64,000 nucleotides of DNA from Variovorax sp. KBW07 (lineage in GTDB: Bacteria > Pseudomonadota > Gammaproteobacteria > Burkholderiales > Burkholderiaceae_C), in NCBI RefSeq assembly GCF_003852515.1, contig NZ_QAJK01000027.1, forward strand, positions 8,163-72,162. Direction: 5' to 3'. A program made the translations under genes and the position numbers. This document shows, piece by piece, positions 1 through 9,389 of the stretch (position 1 is its first letter; each line of letters begins with the position of its first letter). The notes beneath the pieces are model-generated. The model saw only the letters and a program-made list of their open reading frames with translations, ran no database searches and had not been told where the DNA came from.

Positions 1-60
1 GTGCTCTGCGCAGCGAAATAAAGGAGGAGCGAAGCGGGGGACATTCGCGGAGCAGAGCAC
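1..60. repeat. Inverted repeat at window edge
   Basis: The first nine bases, GTGCTCTGC, are the exact reverse complement of bases 52-60 (GCAGAGCAC), enclosing about 42 bases. The arms could form an intergenic stem or mark a dispersed palindromic element. No gene is seen in bases 1-106. The upstream neighbour is outside the window, so its relation to a gene end is unknown. Confidence 0.5.
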
Positions 61-106
61 ACCGTCGGCGTGAGCGTCGCCCTGAACGAAACTAGACAGC
101 AGCGCC

Positions 107-589
107 TCATCCCAACGGCACCTGAGGCTCGAACTTCGCGCGCTTGAGGCTGAAGAACGCCTTGACGTTGCGAACATTGGCGTCGGCCGTGAACAGGCGC
201 TGCGTCAGTGCGGCGTAGTCCGGCATGTCGCGCGCCGCCACCACCAACACGAAATCCGGCCCCGGCGACACACGCCAGCACTGCTGCACCGCGTCGTCGG
301 CGATCACGCGCGCCTCGAAGGCGTCGAGCGATTGGGCGTCCTGGCGGTCCAGTGAAATTTCGACCACCGCCTGCAGGCCATGGCCCAGCACCGTTGCCAA
401 CCGGTCGGGCGACAGCAACGCGACCTGGCGCTCGATCAGCCCTTCTTCGCGCAGGCGCTGCACCCGGCGCAGGCACGTGGGTGGGGAAATGCCCACCTCG
501 GCGGCGAGGCGCTGGTTGGTTTGCGAGGCATCGCGCTGGAGCGCATCCAGCAGCCGCAGGTCTGTTGAATCCAGGGATATCGATTCCAT
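107..589 (-). CDS. Lrp/AsnC family transcriptional regulator
   Basis: A 160-residue protein of normal Lrp size. The N-terminal helix-turn-helix (about residues 5-55) has the family signature with LDSTDLRLLDALQ followed by GISPPTCLRRVQRL. The C-terminal half is the RAM/AsnC ligand-binding and oligomerisation domain. The ATG at 589 is preferred because Lrp proteins usually begin a few residues before LDxxD; an upstream TTG at 619 would add ten residues and neither start has a good ribosome binding site. It is divergent from glmS, across a repeat-rich control region, so it may control itself and glmS (inference). Lrp proteins usually sense amino acids; the ligand here cannot be read from sequence. 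Confidence 0.9.
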   Translation of the reverse strand: MESISLDSTDLRLLDALQRDASQTNQRLAAEVGISPPTCLRRVQRLREEGLIERQVALLSPDRLATVLGHGLQAVVEISLDRQDAQSLDAFEARVIADDAVQQCWRVSPGPDFVLVVAARDMPDYAALTQRLFTADANVRNVKAFFSLKRAKFEPQVPLG

Positions 590-604
590 ATTGTTTGAAA
601 TTAT

Positions 605-680
605 GGAATAAAAATCCAAATCAACAAATCGGAGGAATAAAAGTCCGAAATCAAAGAAATTATGAATACATATTTCTTTG
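605..680. promoter_or_regulatory. Repeat-rich operator region between lrp-like gene and glmS
   Basis: This AT-rich stretch contrasts with its GC-rich surroundings. It holds a 13-bp direct repeat (GGAATAAAARTCC at 605-617 and 634-646, one mismatch, 29 bp apart), each copy followed by AAATCAA. Next comes a perfect 9-bp inverted repeat CAAAGAAAT/ATTTCTTTG (652-660 and 672-680). Lrp-family octamers bind several phased AT-rich sites, so these are probable operators for the adjacent regulator. No footprint evidence exists here. Confidence 0.55.
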
Positions 681-726
681 ATGCCTTCCTACCATCGAGA
701 CCTTCTTCATTCAAAGGCAGCTCACC

Positions 727-2607
727 ATGTGCGGCATCGTCGGGGCAGCGTCCCATCGCAACATCGTTCCGGTCCTGGTCCAGGGCCTTCAGCGGCTCGA
801 GTACCGCGGCTATGACTCGTGCGGCGTCGCGGTGCATGCGGGCGGGCTGACCCGCGCGCGCACCACCTCCCGCGTGGCCGACCTCGTGGCGCAGGTGCGC
901 GACGACAAGGTCGAAGGCCTGACCGGCATCGCCCACACGCGCTGGGCCACGCATGGCGCGCCTGCCGTGCACAACGCGCATCCGCACTTCAGCCATGGCC
1001 CCGGCGCCGATGCGCAGGGCACGCGCGCCGGCCGCATCGCGCTGGTGCACAACGGCATCATCGAAAACCACGAAACGCTGCGCGCCGCGCTCGAGGCCAA
1101 GGGCTACGTGTTCGAGAGCCAGACCGACACCGAGGTCATCGCCCACCTGGTCGACAGCCTCTACGACGGCGACCTGTTCGAGGCCGTGAAGGCCGCGGTG
1201 CTGCAACTGCACGGCGCCTACGCCATCGCGGTGATCTGCCGCGACGAACCGCAGCGCGTGGTCGGCGCGCGCGCTGGCTCGCCGCTGATCCTGGGCGCGG
1301 GCAAGGAGGGCGGCGAGAACTTCCTGGCCAGCGACGCGATGGCACTGGCGGGCGTGACCGACCAGATCATCTATCTCGAAGAAGGCGACGTGGTCGACGT
1401 GCAGCCCGGCAAGTACTGGATCGTCGACAAGAACCACAAGCCCGTCACCCGCCAGGTGCGCACCGTGCTCGCCCACAGCGGCGCGGCCGAACTCGGCCCC
1501 TACCGCCACTACATGCAGAAAGAAATCTTCGAGCAGCCGCGCGCCATCGGTGACACGCTCGAAGGCGTGGAAGGCATCGTGCCCGAGCTGTTCGACGGCA
1601 TCGGGCAAGACGGCGCCACGGGCGCCAGCGCGCACCGCGTGTTCCAGGACATCGACAAGATCCTCATCCTTGCGTGCGGCACCAGCTACTACAGCGGCTG
1701 CACTGCCAAGTACTGGCTCGAAGGCATCGCGAAAATCTCGACGCAAGTGGAGATTGCCAGCGAATACCGCTACCGCGACTCCGTGCCCGACCCCAAGACG
1801 CTGGTCGTCACCATCAGCCAGTCGGGCGAAACCGCCGACACGCTGGCCGCGCTGAAGCACGCACGCTCGCTCGGCATGGAACAGACGCTGACCATCTGCA
1901 ACGTCGCCACCAGCGCCATGGTGCGCGAGTGCAAGCTGGCGTACATCACGCGTGCCGGTGTCGAGATCGGCGTGGCATCGACCAAGGCCTTCACCACGCA
2001 ACTGGCCGGGCTGTTTTTACTCACGCTCGCCATCGCGCAGGCCAAGGGCCGCCTGAGCGATGCCGACGAGGCGCGCTACCTGAAGGAAATGCGCCACCTG
2101 CCCGTCGCGCTGCAATCGGTGCTCGCGCTCGAGCCGCAGATCATCGGCTGGGCCGAAGACTTCGCGCGCAAGGACAACGCGCTGTTCCTGGGCCGTGGCC
2201 TGCACTACCCGATCGCGCTCGAAGGCGCGCTCAAGCTCAAGGAAGTGACCTACATCCACGCCGAGGCCTACGCCGCCGGCGAACTCAAGCACGGCCCGCT
2301 CGCGCTGGTCACCAGCGAGATGCCTGTGGTGGCCGTTGCGCCCAACGACGCGCTGCTCGAAAAGCTCAAGAGCAACCTGCAGGAAGTGCGCGCGCGCGGC
2401 GGCGTGCTGTACGTGCTGGCCGACGGCGACACGAAGATCAACCGCAGCGAAGGCCTGCACGTGATCCGCATGCCCGAGCACTACGGTGCGCTGTCGCCCA
2501 TCCTGCACGTGGTGCCGCTGCAGCTGCTGGCGTATCACACGGCGTGTGCGCGCGGGACCGACGTGGACAAGCCGCGCAACCTCGCGAAGAGCGTGACGGT
2601 GGAATAA
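727..2607 (+). CDS. glmS: Glutamine-fructose-6-phosphate aminotransferase (isomerizing)
   Basis: This cytoplasmic enzyme makes glucosamine-6-phosphate from fructose-6-phosphate and glutamine, the first step towards UDP-GlcNAc for peptidoglycan and LPS. It has 626 residues; the E. coli enzyme has about 609. The nucleophile Cys2 follows the initiator Met (MCGIVGA). The class II glutaminase domain shows RWATHGAP and HNGIIEN near residue 108. Two SIS domains follow, with SQSGETADT near 363, and the C-terminus ends in the conserved [16 protein letters not shown] small insertion in the glutaminase domain ([15 protein letters not shown]) explains part of the extra length. The start is fixed by the need for Cys2. 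It stands alone and converges on the lipase gene. Confidence 0.98.
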   Translation: MCGIVGAASHRNIVPVLVQGLQRLEYRGYDSCGVAVHAGGLTRARTTSRVADLVAQVRDDKVEGLTGIAHTRWATHGAPAVHNAHPHFSHGPGADAQGTRAGRIALVHNGIIENHETLRAALEAKGYVFESQTDTEVIAHLVDSLYDGDLFEAVKAAVLQLHGAYAIAVICRDEPQRVVGARAGSPLILGAGKEGGENFLASDAMALAGVTDQIIYLEEGDVVDVQPGKYWIVDKNHKPVTRQVRTVLAHSGAAELGPYRHYMQKEIFEQPRAIGDTLEGVEGIVPELFDGIGQDGATGASAHRVFQDIDKILILACGTSYYSGCTAKYWLEGIAKISTQVEIASEYRYRDSVPDPKTLVVTISQSGETADTLAALKHARSLGMEQTLTICNVATSAMVRECKLAYITRAGVEIGVASTKAFTTQLAGLFLLTLAIAQAKGRLSDADEARYLKEMRHLPVALQSVLALEPQIIGWAEDFARKDNALFLGRGLHYPIALEGALKLKEVTYIHAEAYAAGELKHGPLALVTSEMPVVAVAPNDALLEKLKSNLQEVRARGGVLYVLADGDTKINRSEGLHVIRMPEHYGALSPILHVVPLQLLAYHTACARGTDVDKPRNLAKSVTVE

Positions 2608-2649
2608 GGCCGGCCGCCAGCCCCTCGTGATGGACTGAGCGGCCGAAAT

Positions 2650-3897
2650 TCAGGGGCAGTCGGACGGTGCGCTCTCTCCGGCGAACCGGTCCGACATCCA
2701 CCCCAGCGCGAGCGGCCAGCCCAGGGCCATGCCGGAGATATGTTCCGTGATGCCGATGGTGCGAAAGCTCACCTTGGCGCCGGCAGCGCACCAGTCGGTG
2801 AAGAGTTGCTTGGCGACGGGGTAGGGCACTACCTCATCGAGCAGCCCCGCATACACGAGCGCGGGAACTGCGGGCGCCACCGACCCGGTGCGGTTCTGCG
2901 CCAGGCGCGCCTTCCAGTCCGGGCGATCCAGGATGCCCGGTGGGTTGACGAGCACGGCATCGCTCGTGCCGGGGTAGCTGGCCTCCATCTCGATGAAGCA
3001 CTTCTTGTCGCGCGCATCCGCCACGAGATGCTGCCCATACGAGGTCAGGATGGATGGCAGGTCGAGCTCCGGGTAGGCCGCGTTCATGCCCATCAGTATG
3101 TAGATCATCGCGCCGCCGAAGAGGCTGCCGTTGTTCTGGCTGTAGAAGGTTCCGTCGATGCGGGCTGGTCCGGCGCCGGCCGCCACGCCCTTGACCTTCA
3201 GCGTCGGCGCGTAGCTGGGCTGCAGTTCGGCGGCCCAGGCCGAGGCATGTCCGCCCTGGGAGTAGCCCATGATTCCCACCGGCGCATTGGCCGAGAGGTT
3301 GGCCGCGGGCAGTTGCTGTGCCGCCAGCGCGGCATCGAGCACGGCCTGCCCCTCGGATCTGCCGACCAGGTAAGGTTGGTCGCCCGGCGTGCCCATGCCC
3401 TGGTAGTCGGTCATCGCGATGGCCCAGCCGCGAGCCAGCGTCGAAGCGGGGGCGCCCAGCAGCACTTCGTACTCGGTGCCGACGGCATATTGATGCGAAG
3501 GCGCGCAGTTGTCCGCCATCCCCTGCGTGCCGGTCGCCCAGGCAATGAGCGGGCGGTTGCCGCCGAACCAGGGTGTCCAGGGGACCAGCACGGTGCCGGT
3601 AATGGCCACGGCATTGCCGCTGGCATCGGTGGACTTGTACATGATCTGCCAGCCCGACACGAGCAAGCCGACGGGCACGAAGGGGCGCGAGCGAATCAGG
3701 GTTCCATGCGGTCCGGGCGGCAGTTGGGCGGGCGGCGTGTAGAAGGCATCGTTGCGCGGATCGTCCAACGGCCCCGCCATCACGGGCGGCGACCAGATGC
3801 CGAGAAGCGCCAGCGCTGCAAGAGCCCACGTCAGCCGGAGCCAGCAGGCCCTCAGGGTCGCTGCAAGGTCCGCGCCGCGTGCGAGTGAATAGATCAT
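2650..3897 (-). CDS. Secreted lipase, LIP (secretory lipase) family
   Basis: A 415-residue alpha/beta-hydrolase. It has an N-terminal signal (basic start, hydrophobic segment around residues 22-40, possible cleavage after VMAG). The nucleophile elbow GYSQGG lies near residue 209. Asp and His candidates are in the C-terminal third (GLLDEVVPYP and GITEHISGM). The family resembles Candida-type secretory lipases and bacterial homologues. It begins 34 bases after the acyl-CoA ligase gene on the same strand, so it is probably the last gene of the beta-oxidation operon and may release acyl groups outside the cytoplasm for that pathway (inference). Substrate is unknown. Confidence 0.85.
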   Translation of the reverse strand: MIYSLARGADLAATLRACWLRLTWALAALALLGIWSPPVMAGPLDDPRNDAFYTPPAQLPPGPHGTLIRSRPFVPVGLLVSGWQIMYKSTDASGNAVAITGTVLVPWTPWFGGNRPLIAWATGTQGMADNCAPSHQYAVGTEYEVLLGAPASTLARGWAIAMTDYQGMGTPGDQPYLVGRSEGQAVLDAALAAQQLPAANLSANAPVGIMGYSQGGHASAWAAELQPSYAPTLKVKGVAAGAGPARIDGTFYSQNNGSLFGGAMIYILMGMNAAYPELDLPSILTSYGQHLVADARDKKCFIEMEASYPGTSDAVLVNPPGILDRPDWKARLAQNRTGSVAPAVPALVYAGLLDEVVPYPVAKQLFTDWCAAGAKVSFRTIGITEHISGMALGWPLALGWMSDRFAGESAPSDCP

Positions 3898-3931
3898 GTC
3901 GTTTGTCTCCTGTGGGTTCTTCTGTACCGAT

Positions 3932-5497
3932 TCAGCCGACCCGCCGCGATTGGCCTTGCCAGTACGGCTCGCGCAGCTTGGTCTTGAGCACCTTGCCAGC
4001 GCCCGAGAGCGGCAGGGCCTCGACGAAGGAGATGCTGCGCGGGCACTTGTAGTTGGCTATCAGGTTCTTGCAGTGGGCGACCAGCTCTTCTTCCGTTGCC
4101 GCCTGGCCCGGCCTGAGGACGACGCACGCGTGCACCGATTCACCCCACTGCTCGCTGGGGATGCCGATCACGGCGCTGGCCGCCACGGCCGGGTGCTGGG
4201 CCACAGCCTGCTCGACCTCGGCCGAGTAGACGTTCTCGCCACCGGTCACGATCATGTCCTTGATGCGGTCCACCACGAAGATGAAGCCGTCCTCGTCCAT
4301 GTAGGCGCCGTCGCCGGTGTGCATCCAGCCATCGCGCACGGCTTCGGCGGTCTGCTCGGGCTTGCGCCAGTAGCCCTTCATGACGTTGGGGCCGTGCACA
4401 ATGATCTCGCCCACGGTGCCCCGTGGCACCTCGATGCCCTCGGGGTCGACGACGCGAACTTCGGTGATGCAACTGGCGCGGCCGGCCGAGCGCAGCTTGC
4501 CGAGCTTGCGCCCCTCGGGCGTGTGGTACTCCGGGGGGAGGCAGGTGGCCAGCGGGAACAGCTCGGTCATGCCGTAGGCCTGCAGGAATTGCACGCCAGG
4601 CAGCGCGGCCATCGCGCGATCGAGCACGGCCTCGGAGATGGGCGAGCCACCGTAGATGACCATCTGGAGGCTGGACAGGTCGCGGCCCTGTTTCATCACC
4701 GGGTGGTCGACCAGCATCTGGATCATGGTGGGCACCAGAACCCCGTGCGTGACGCGGTGGCGTTCGATGGCATCGACCACGGCTTCGGGGTTGAACGCCG
4801 GGATGATGGCCTGCGTATTGCCCAGCAGCCAGTGCGCACCGCCGACCGTCAGGTCGGCGCCGTGGAACATCGGCGCGGAGTGCAGGTACACGCCGTCGGG
4901 CGCCGCCGCACGTTCACCCAGCAGGCCCAGGGCGCCGGCGCCCACGCCGGCGTGGCTGACCATCACGCCCTTGGGAAAACCGGTGGTGCCGCCGGTGTAG
5001 AACACACCCATCAGGTCGTCGCCCTGGCGCATGGCATCGGGCACGGGTCGGGCCTGCTTGACCAGGGTCTCGTAGTCGAGCATGTCAGGCGGTGCCGCCT
5101 TGTCGCCGCAGTAGATCCAGGTCTTGACGGTCCTGGCATCGGCGCGGATCTTTTGCGCCAACGGCAGGAACGTGTCGTCCACCAGCAGGAATTTCGACTC
5201 GGCGTCATTCAGCGAGTAGACGATCTCGGGACCAGACCAGCGGATGTTGCAGGGATTGAGCACGCCGCCGGCCCAAGGCACGGCCATGGTGTATTCGAGG
5301 AAGCGGTCGGAGTTGAGCGACAGGATGGCCACCGAGTCGCCGTCCTGCAGGCCCTGTGCCTGGAGCGCGCCGGCCAGGCGTGCCACGCGGTCCCCGAACT
5401 CGCGGAAGGTGAACGAGCGATCACCGCACTTCACCGCGGCCTTATGGGGAAAGAGCTGGGTCGCGCGATGCAGCGCTTGCGTGTAGTGCATGGTCAT
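3932..5497 (-). CDS. AMP-forming acyl-CoA synthetase (fatty-acid-CoA ligase family)
   Basis: A 521-residue ANL-superfamily enzyme that activates a carboxylic acid to its CoA thioester via an acyl-AMP. It has the AMP-binding loop YTGGTTGFPKG near residue 166, YGMTE, the hinge region with TGDGAYMDEDG and DRIKDMIVTGGENVY, and the C-terminal catalytic Lys in GAGKVLKTK. The start at 5497 has AGGAG eight bases upstream; an upstream in-frame extension has no support. It lies between the acyl-CoA dehydrogenase and lipase genes in one operon. Chain length or branching preference cannot be read, but the racemase nearby suggests methyl-branched acids. Confidence 0.93.
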   Translation of the reverse strand: MTMHYTQALHRATQLFPHKAAVKCGDRSFTFREFGDRVARLAGALQAQGLQDGDSVAILSLNSDRFLEYTMAVPWAGGVLNPCNIRWSGPEIVYSLNDAESKFLLVDDTFLPLAQKIRADARTVKTWIYCGDKAAPPDMLDYETLVKQARPVPDAMRQGDDLMGVFYTGGTTGFPKGVMVSHAGVGAGALGLLGERAAAPDGVYLHSAPMFHGADLTVGGAHWLLGNTQAIIPAFNPEAVVDAIERHRVTHGVLVPTMIQMLVDHPVMKQGRDLSSLQMVIYGGSPISEAVLDRAMAALPGVQFLQAYGMTELFPLATCLPPEYHTPEGRKLGKLRSAGRASCITEVRVVDPEGIEVPRGTVGEIIVHGPNVMKGYWRKPEQTAEAVRDGWMHTGDGAYMDEDGFIFVVDRIKDMIVTGGENVYSAEVEQAVAQHPAVAASAVIGIPSEQWGESVHACVVLRPGQAATEEELVAHCKNLIANYKCPRSISFVEALPLSGAGKVLKTKLREPYWQGQSRRVG

Positions 5498-5550
5498 GAG
5501 ATGTCTCCTGGATTTTTTTGTGTGGCGTGTGGTCGTTGCGACTGAGGGGC

Positions 5551-6699
5551 TTACATGGCGCGAGAGATCACTTCGCGCATGATGTCGTTGGCACCGCCGT
5601 AGATCCGTTGCACGCGGGCATCGGTGTACATGCGGGCAATCAGGTACTCGGTCATGAAGCCGTAGCCGCCATGCAGCTGCAGCAGCTCGTCGATGACGCG
5701 ACCCTGGGTTTCCGAGCACCAGAGCTTGCACATGGACGCGGTGGCGGTGTCCAGCGTGCCGGCCACGATCTGTTCGACGCAGCGGTCCACGAAGGCACGC
5801 CCGACGGTGATCTGCGTGGCCGCATCCGCCAGCTTGAATCGGGTGTTCTGGAAGTCGGCCACCGTTTGGCCGAAGGCCTTGCGGTCGCGCACGTACTCGA
5901 GCGTGGCTTCGTAGGCGCCTTCCATGCAGGCCACGGCCATGGTGCCGATGACCAGGCGCTCGTAGGGCAGGTCGCTCATCAACTGGAAGAAGCCCTTGCC
6001 TTCCACGCCGCCCAGCAGGTTGGCGGCGGGCACCTTCACGTTGTCGAAGAAAAGCTCCGAGGTGTCTTGCGCCTTCAGGCCGATCTTGTCGAGCACGCGG
6101 CCGACACGGAAGCCCTCGGTGTTCCCGGTGTCGACGATCAGGATGGAAACGCCGCTGGCACCCTTGCTGGTGTCGGTCTTGCAGACCACCAGCACGAAGC
6201 CGGCCAGCAGGCCGTTGCTGATGAAGGTCTTGCTGCCGTTGATCACATAGTGGTCGCCCACACGGTCGGCGCGCGTGCGAACGCCCTGCAGGTCGGAGCC
6301 GGTACCCGGCTCGGTCATGGCAATGGCGCCGATCGTCTCGCCGCGCGCCATGCGCGGCAGGTAGCGCTGCTTCTGCTCTTGCGTGCCGTGGTTGAGGAAG
6401 TAGTGCGCGACGATGGAATGCACCGAAGCGGCCATGCCGGTGAGGCCCCGACGCGCCATCTCTTCGTTGAACACTGTTTCGTGGCGAAAGTCGCCACCGC
6501 CGCCACCGTATTCCTCGGGAATGTCGGAGCAGAGAAAGCCGAGTTCGCCCGCGCGACGCCAGAGCTCGCGGCCGACGTTGCCGCGCTTGCGGGCCTCTTC
6601 GTCGTGGGGCGCCATTTCGGCTTCGACAAAGCGCGCCACGGAGTCGCGGTAGCTCTCCAGGTCGGCATCGCTCCACGAGCGCTTGAATTGCAGGGGCAT
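5551..6699 (-). CDS. Acyl-CoA dehydrogenase, long-chain (LCAD)-like clade
   Basis: A 382-residue FAD enzyme catalysing alpha,beta-dehydrogenation of acyl-CoA. The N-terminal helical domain reads like LCAD (WRRAGELGFLCSDIPEEYGG). The middle beta domain has the MTEPGTGSD flavin-contact motif. The C-terminal segment has RIYGGANDIMREVI near residue 363 rather than the YEGTS of short and medium-chain enzymes; LCAD-like members carry the catalytic Glu elsewhere, in an earlier helix. It is the third gene of the thiolase-led operon, with 53 bases to the ligase start. Electrons would pass to ETF, which is not encoded here. Confidence 0.93.
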   Translation of the reverse strand: MPLQFKRSWSDADLESYRDSVARFVEAEMAPHDEEARKRGNVGRELWRRAGELGFLCSDIPEEYGGGGGDFRHETVFNEEMARRGLTGMAASVHSIVAHYFLNHGTQEQKQRYLPRMARGETIGAIAMTEPGTGSDLQGVRTRADRVGDHYVINGSKTFISNGLLAGFVLVVCKTDTSKGASGVSILIVDTGNTEGFRVGRVLDKIGLKAQDTSELFFDNVKVPAANLLGGVEGKGFFQLMSDLPYERLVIGTMAVACMEGAYEATLEYVRDRKAFGQTVADFQNTRFKLADAATQITVGRAFVDRCVEQIVAGTLDTATASMCKLWCSETQGRVIDELLQLHGGYGFMTEYLIARMYTDARVQRIYGGANDIMREVISRAM

Positions 6700-6729
6700 G
6701 GGGTCTCCGTATGGATGATGGGAAGTGAA

Positions 6730-7851
6730 TCAGCAGGCCGGTTGCATGGCGCCCCAGTCCCGCAGCGCCTGTTCCAGCGTGCCGGCCGTGGGGGGCGTGG
6801 GCCGGGCCGAGGGCGTGCGCGAAAAGCGTGGCGCGGGCGCGGGCTGCGTGATGCCGTCTTGCGTGAAGAAGGTGTTGCGGGCGCGGTTGTGCGCGTGTTC
6901 GGGCGCTTCGTCCCAGTTCAGCACAGGGGCGAAGCAGGCATCGGTGCCTTCCAGCAGGGCGCACCATTCGTCGCGCGTGCGGGTGCGGAAGATTTCGGCG
7001 AGTTTGAGCTTGAGCAGCGGCCAGCGCGTGGCGTCCATCTGTCCGTCGAACAGCGGCGCGTTGATGCCGCAGCGCTCGCGCAACTCCGCGTAGAACTGGG
7101 GTTCGATGGCTCCGATGGCCACGTACTTGCCGTCGGCACAGGCGTAGGTGTCGTAGAAGTGGGCGCCGCCGTCGAGCATGTTTTCGCCACGATCGTTGCT
7201 CCAGTTGCCGGCGGCCTTGAAGCCGTACATGAAGGCCGACAGCAGGGCCGCGCCGTCGCTCATGGCGGCATCCACCACCTGGCCGCGGCCGGAGTTCGCC
7301 GCTTCGCGCAGCGCCGCCAGAATGCCCACGGCCAGCAGCATGGCGCCTCCGCCGAAGTCGCCCACGTAGTTGAGCGGCACCACAGGAGCTTCGCCCGAGC
7401 GGCCGATGGCGTGCAGCGCGCCGCTGATGGCGATGTAGTTGATGTCGTGCCCTGCTGCATGCGACAGCGGCCCGTGCTGTCCCCAGCCCGTCATGCGGCC
7501 ATAGACCAGGCGCGGGTTGCGCGCGATGCAGACCTCGGGGCCCAGGCCCAGGCGCTCCATCACGCCGGGTCGAAAGCCCTCGATGAGAACATCGGCGCGA
7601 TCGATGAGGTGCAGAAGATCGGCCACAGGCTCGGGTTGGCGCAGGTCCAGCGCGATCGAAGGGCGGCCGCGGGTGGTGATGTCGTTGCCGTCCAATGCCG
7701 TGCCGGGCCGTGTGATGCGCACCACCTCGGCGCCCAGGTCGGCCAGCAGCATGGCGCAAAAAGGCGCCGGGCCGATGCCGGCCATCTCGACCACTTTCAA
7801 TCCATGCAGAGGACCGGCCATGCCGGGCTTCTTGATCGGTGCCGCGTTCAT
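6730..7851 (-). CDS. CaiB/BaiF family alpha-methylacyl-CoA racemase
   Basis: A 373-residue family III CoA-transferase-fold protein. The N-terminus [20 protein letters not shown] and the segments GHDINY (near 134) and GDFGGG (near 163) match alpha-methylacyl-CoA racemase, where that His and Asp are the 1,1-proton-transfer pair. Racemisation of (2R)- to (2S)-methylacyl-CoA lets methyl-branched chains (isoprenoid, sterol side-chain or branched fatty acids) enter the dehydrogenase next door. The gene starts only seven bases after the thiolase stop, indicating translational coupling. A CoA-transferase role is the alternative but fits these motifs less well. Confidence 0.88.
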   Translation of the reverse strand: MNAAPIKKPGMAGPLHGLKVVEMAGIGPAPFCAMLLADLGAEVVRITRPGTALDGNDITTRGRPSIALDLRQPEPVADLLHLIDRADVLIEGFRPGVMERLGLGPEVCIARNPRLVYGRMTGWGQHGPLSHAAGHDINYIAISGALHAIGRSGEAPVVPLNYVGDFGGGAMLLAVGILAALREAANSGRGQVVDAAMSDGAALLSAFMYGFKAAGNWSNDRGENMLDGGAHFYDTYACADGKYVAIGAIEPQFYAELRERCGINAPLFDGQMDATRWPLLKLKLAEIFRTRTRDEWCALLEGTDACFAPVLNWDEAPEHAHNRARNTFFTQDGITQPAPAPRFSRTPSARPTPPTAGTLEQALRDWGAMQPAC

Positions 7852-7858
7852 CTCGCGC

Positions 7859-9073
7859 TCACAGGCGCTCGAGGATGGTCACGTTGGCGGTGCCGGCAAA
7901 CTCGCACATGGTCTGCAGGCCGTAGCGGGCGCCGCGCTGGTGCATCGCGTGGACCAGCGTGGACATCAGCCGGGTGCCCGAGGCGCCCAGCGGGTGACCC
8001 AGGGCGATGGAGCCGCCCCACACGTTCAGGCGCTCCGGATCGGCGCCCAGCACCTGCAACCAGGCCAGCGGCACACAGGCGAAGGCCTCGTTGACTTCGT
8101 ACAGGTCGATGTCCTCGATCTTCATGCCGGCCTTGCTGAGCGCGTGCAGGGTGGCCGGCACGGGCGTCTCCATCATGTGAACCGGGTCGCTGCCGAGCAC
8201 GGACATGTGGTGGATGCGGGCCAGCGGCTGCACACCCAGGGCCTTGAGGCCGCGCTCGTTGACGATCATCACGGCGCTGGCGCCGTCGGCGATCTGGCTG
8301 GCGTTGGCGGCGGTGATGGTGCCGCCCGGGGCCATGGTCTTCACGCCGGCGATGCTCTCGATCGAGGCATCGAAGCGTATGCCTTCGTCCACCGTGTGCG
8401 CTTCACCCGGCGCTTCACTCGGCGCTTTACCCGGCGCCTTACCCGGCGCTTCCTCGGCGACGCGACGCGCGGGCACGGCCATGATTTCCCTGGCGAAATG
8501 GCCCTCGCGCGTGGCGGCGATGGCGCGCTGGTGGCTGCGCAGCGCAAAGGCGTCGAGTTGCTCGCGCGCGAATCCGTACTTCCGGACCATCAGCTCGGTG
8601 GCGGTGAACTGGCTCAGCTCCACGCCGGGGTAGCGCTCCTGCAGCGTCTGGCCCATGTAGAAGCCCAGGCCGTTCTTTCGAGGCAGGTCGCTGGGCATCA
8701 TCATGGGCACGCGGCTCATGCTTTCGATGCCGCCGGCAATCACGCAATCCATGCTGCCGGACATGACGGCCTGGGCTGCAAAGCTCACCGCCTGCTGCGA
8801 CGAGCCGCACTGGCGGTCCACCGTGGTGCCAGGCACCGTGACGGGCAGGCGCGAACTCAGCACGGCCATGCGGGCGGTGTTGTTCGACTGCTCGCCAGCC
8901 TGGCCGACGCAGCCCAGGATGACGTCGTCCACCAGGGCCGGATCGGCGCCGGTGCGCGCCAGCACCTCGTCGATCACTTGAGCGGCCAGGTCGACCGGGT
9001 GCCAGCCCGAGAGACGGCCGTTGCGCCGACCCGATGCGGTGCGGGTGGCGGCGACGATGAATGCTTCTGCCAT
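7859..9073 (-). CDS. Acetyl-CoA acyltransferase (thiolase)
   Basis: A 404-residue thiolase for CoA-dependent cleavage of 3-ketoacyl-CoA. The nucleophilic Cys is near residue 89 in DRQCGSSQQ. The C-terminal half has [14 protein letters not shown] with the catalytic His, and ends [15 protein letters not shown] with the second Cys; the usual CxGGG is replaced by CEFAG. The ATG at 9073 has AGGAG at good spacing; a longer reading frame upstream crosses the regulatory region and is rejected. An in-frame 12-bp tandem repeat adds an Ala-Pro-Gly-Lys/Ser/Glu-rich stretch around residues 205-225. First gene of the five-gene operon that begins downstream of a TTCGTC-N6-GACGAA site. Confidence 0.93.
   Translation of the reverse strand: MAEAFIVAATRTASGRRNGRLSGWHPVDLAAQVIDEVLARTGADPALVDDVILGCVGQAGEQSNNTARMAVLSSRLPVTVPGTTVDRQCGSSQQAVSFAAQAVMSGSMDCVIAGGIESMSRVPMMMPSDLPRKNGLGFYMGQTLQERYPGVELSQFTATELMVRKYGFAREQLDAFALRSHQRAIAATREGHFAREIMAVPARRVAEEAPGKAPGKAPSEAPGEAHTVDEGIRFDASIESIAGVKTMAPGGTITAANASQIADGASAVMIVNERGLKALGVQPLARIHHMSVLGSDPVHMMETPVPATLHALSKAGMKIEDIDLYEVNEAFACVPLAWLQVLGADPERLNVWGGSIALGHPLGASGTRLMSTLVHAMHQRGARYGLQTMCEFAGTANVTILERL
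8401..8459. repeat. In-frame 12-bp tandem repeat inside the thiolase gene
   Basis: Four 12-bp units of the form CTTCACCCGGCG (8401-8448) plus a partial fifth. On the coding strand they encode repeats of Ala-Pro-Gly-Lys/Ser/Glu. They probably lengthen a surface loop of the thiolase. Because the unit is a multiple of three, copy-number changes stay in frame. Confidence 0.85.
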
Positions 9074-9138
9074 GACGGCGACTCCTGAATAGAGGGGGAA
9101 TGGAAGAAGAATTCTGGACGCCGCCGGAAGCGTTCCGT

Positions 9139-9156
9139 TTCGTCGAAAGCGACGAA
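9139..9156. promoter_or_regulatory. Palindromic operator facing the thiolase operon
   Basis: Perfect inverted repeat TTCGTC-N6-GACGAA. On the minus strand exactly 22 bases separate it from CAGAAT (9116-9111), a -10-like element for the thiolase-to-lipase operon. The same spacing recurs at the two sister sites at 9219 and 13910, so the match is unlikely to be chance. Confidence 0.7.
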
Positions 9157-9218
9157 TCGGGAAGGCGCCGCGCGGCGCGACGGCAACGCGAAAGAGCGAT
9201 GCGCGCAGAGGGCGCAAG

Positions 9219-9236
9219 TTCGTCCGTTTCGACGAA
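9219..9236. promoter_or_regulatory. Palindromic operator facing the SDR/enoyl-CoA hydratase pair
   Basis: Perfect inverted repeat TTCGTC-N6-GACGAA, 80 bp from the sister site. It is 22 bases upstream of TAGGCT (9259-9264) on the plus strand. The dyad centre would lie near -43 relative to the expected start of transcription, a class II activator position. Confidence 0.7.
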
Positions 9237-9389
9237 GGCAAGCCGACCTCGGCCGGCATAGGCTGGCCCCTCCATGCAAGGACACCGCCCCATCGCGCAT
9301 GGAAGAGCCGCACGGTGTTGTGAGCGTCATGCGCCACCGCCCAGCCCACGGCCCGAACACCTGAAACCCGAACACACGGAGACAACACG

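Larger units (their letters stand above)
9074..9389. promoter_or_regulatory. Divergent control region of the beta-oxidation operons
   Basis: This 316-base gap holds no credible gene. It separates the minus-strand thiolase operon from the plus-strand SDR/enoyl-CoA hydratase pair. It carries two TTCGTC-N6-GACGAA palindromes, one facing each operon. Each is followed after 22 bases by a -10-like hexamer (CAGAAT on the minus strand at 9116-9111; TAGGCT on the plus strand at 9259-9264). No good -35 hexamer is present at either promoter, as expected when an activator is needed. Confidence 0.65.

Noticed and set aside
3932-7759. A minus-strand open frame of over 1200 codons running through the ligase and across the dehydrogenase and racemase genes.
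   Set aside because: Only the last 521 codons match a protein family (acyl-CoA ligase); the rest is Arg/Ala/Gly-rich out-of-frame translation of real genes on the same strand. The ATG at 5497 has a good ribosome binding site.
5518-8094. A plus-strand open frame of 858 codons.
   Set aside because: Antisense to three clear enzymes (dehydrogenase, racemase, thiolase); composition is His/Ala/Gly/Arg-rich shadow sequence with no recognisable domain.
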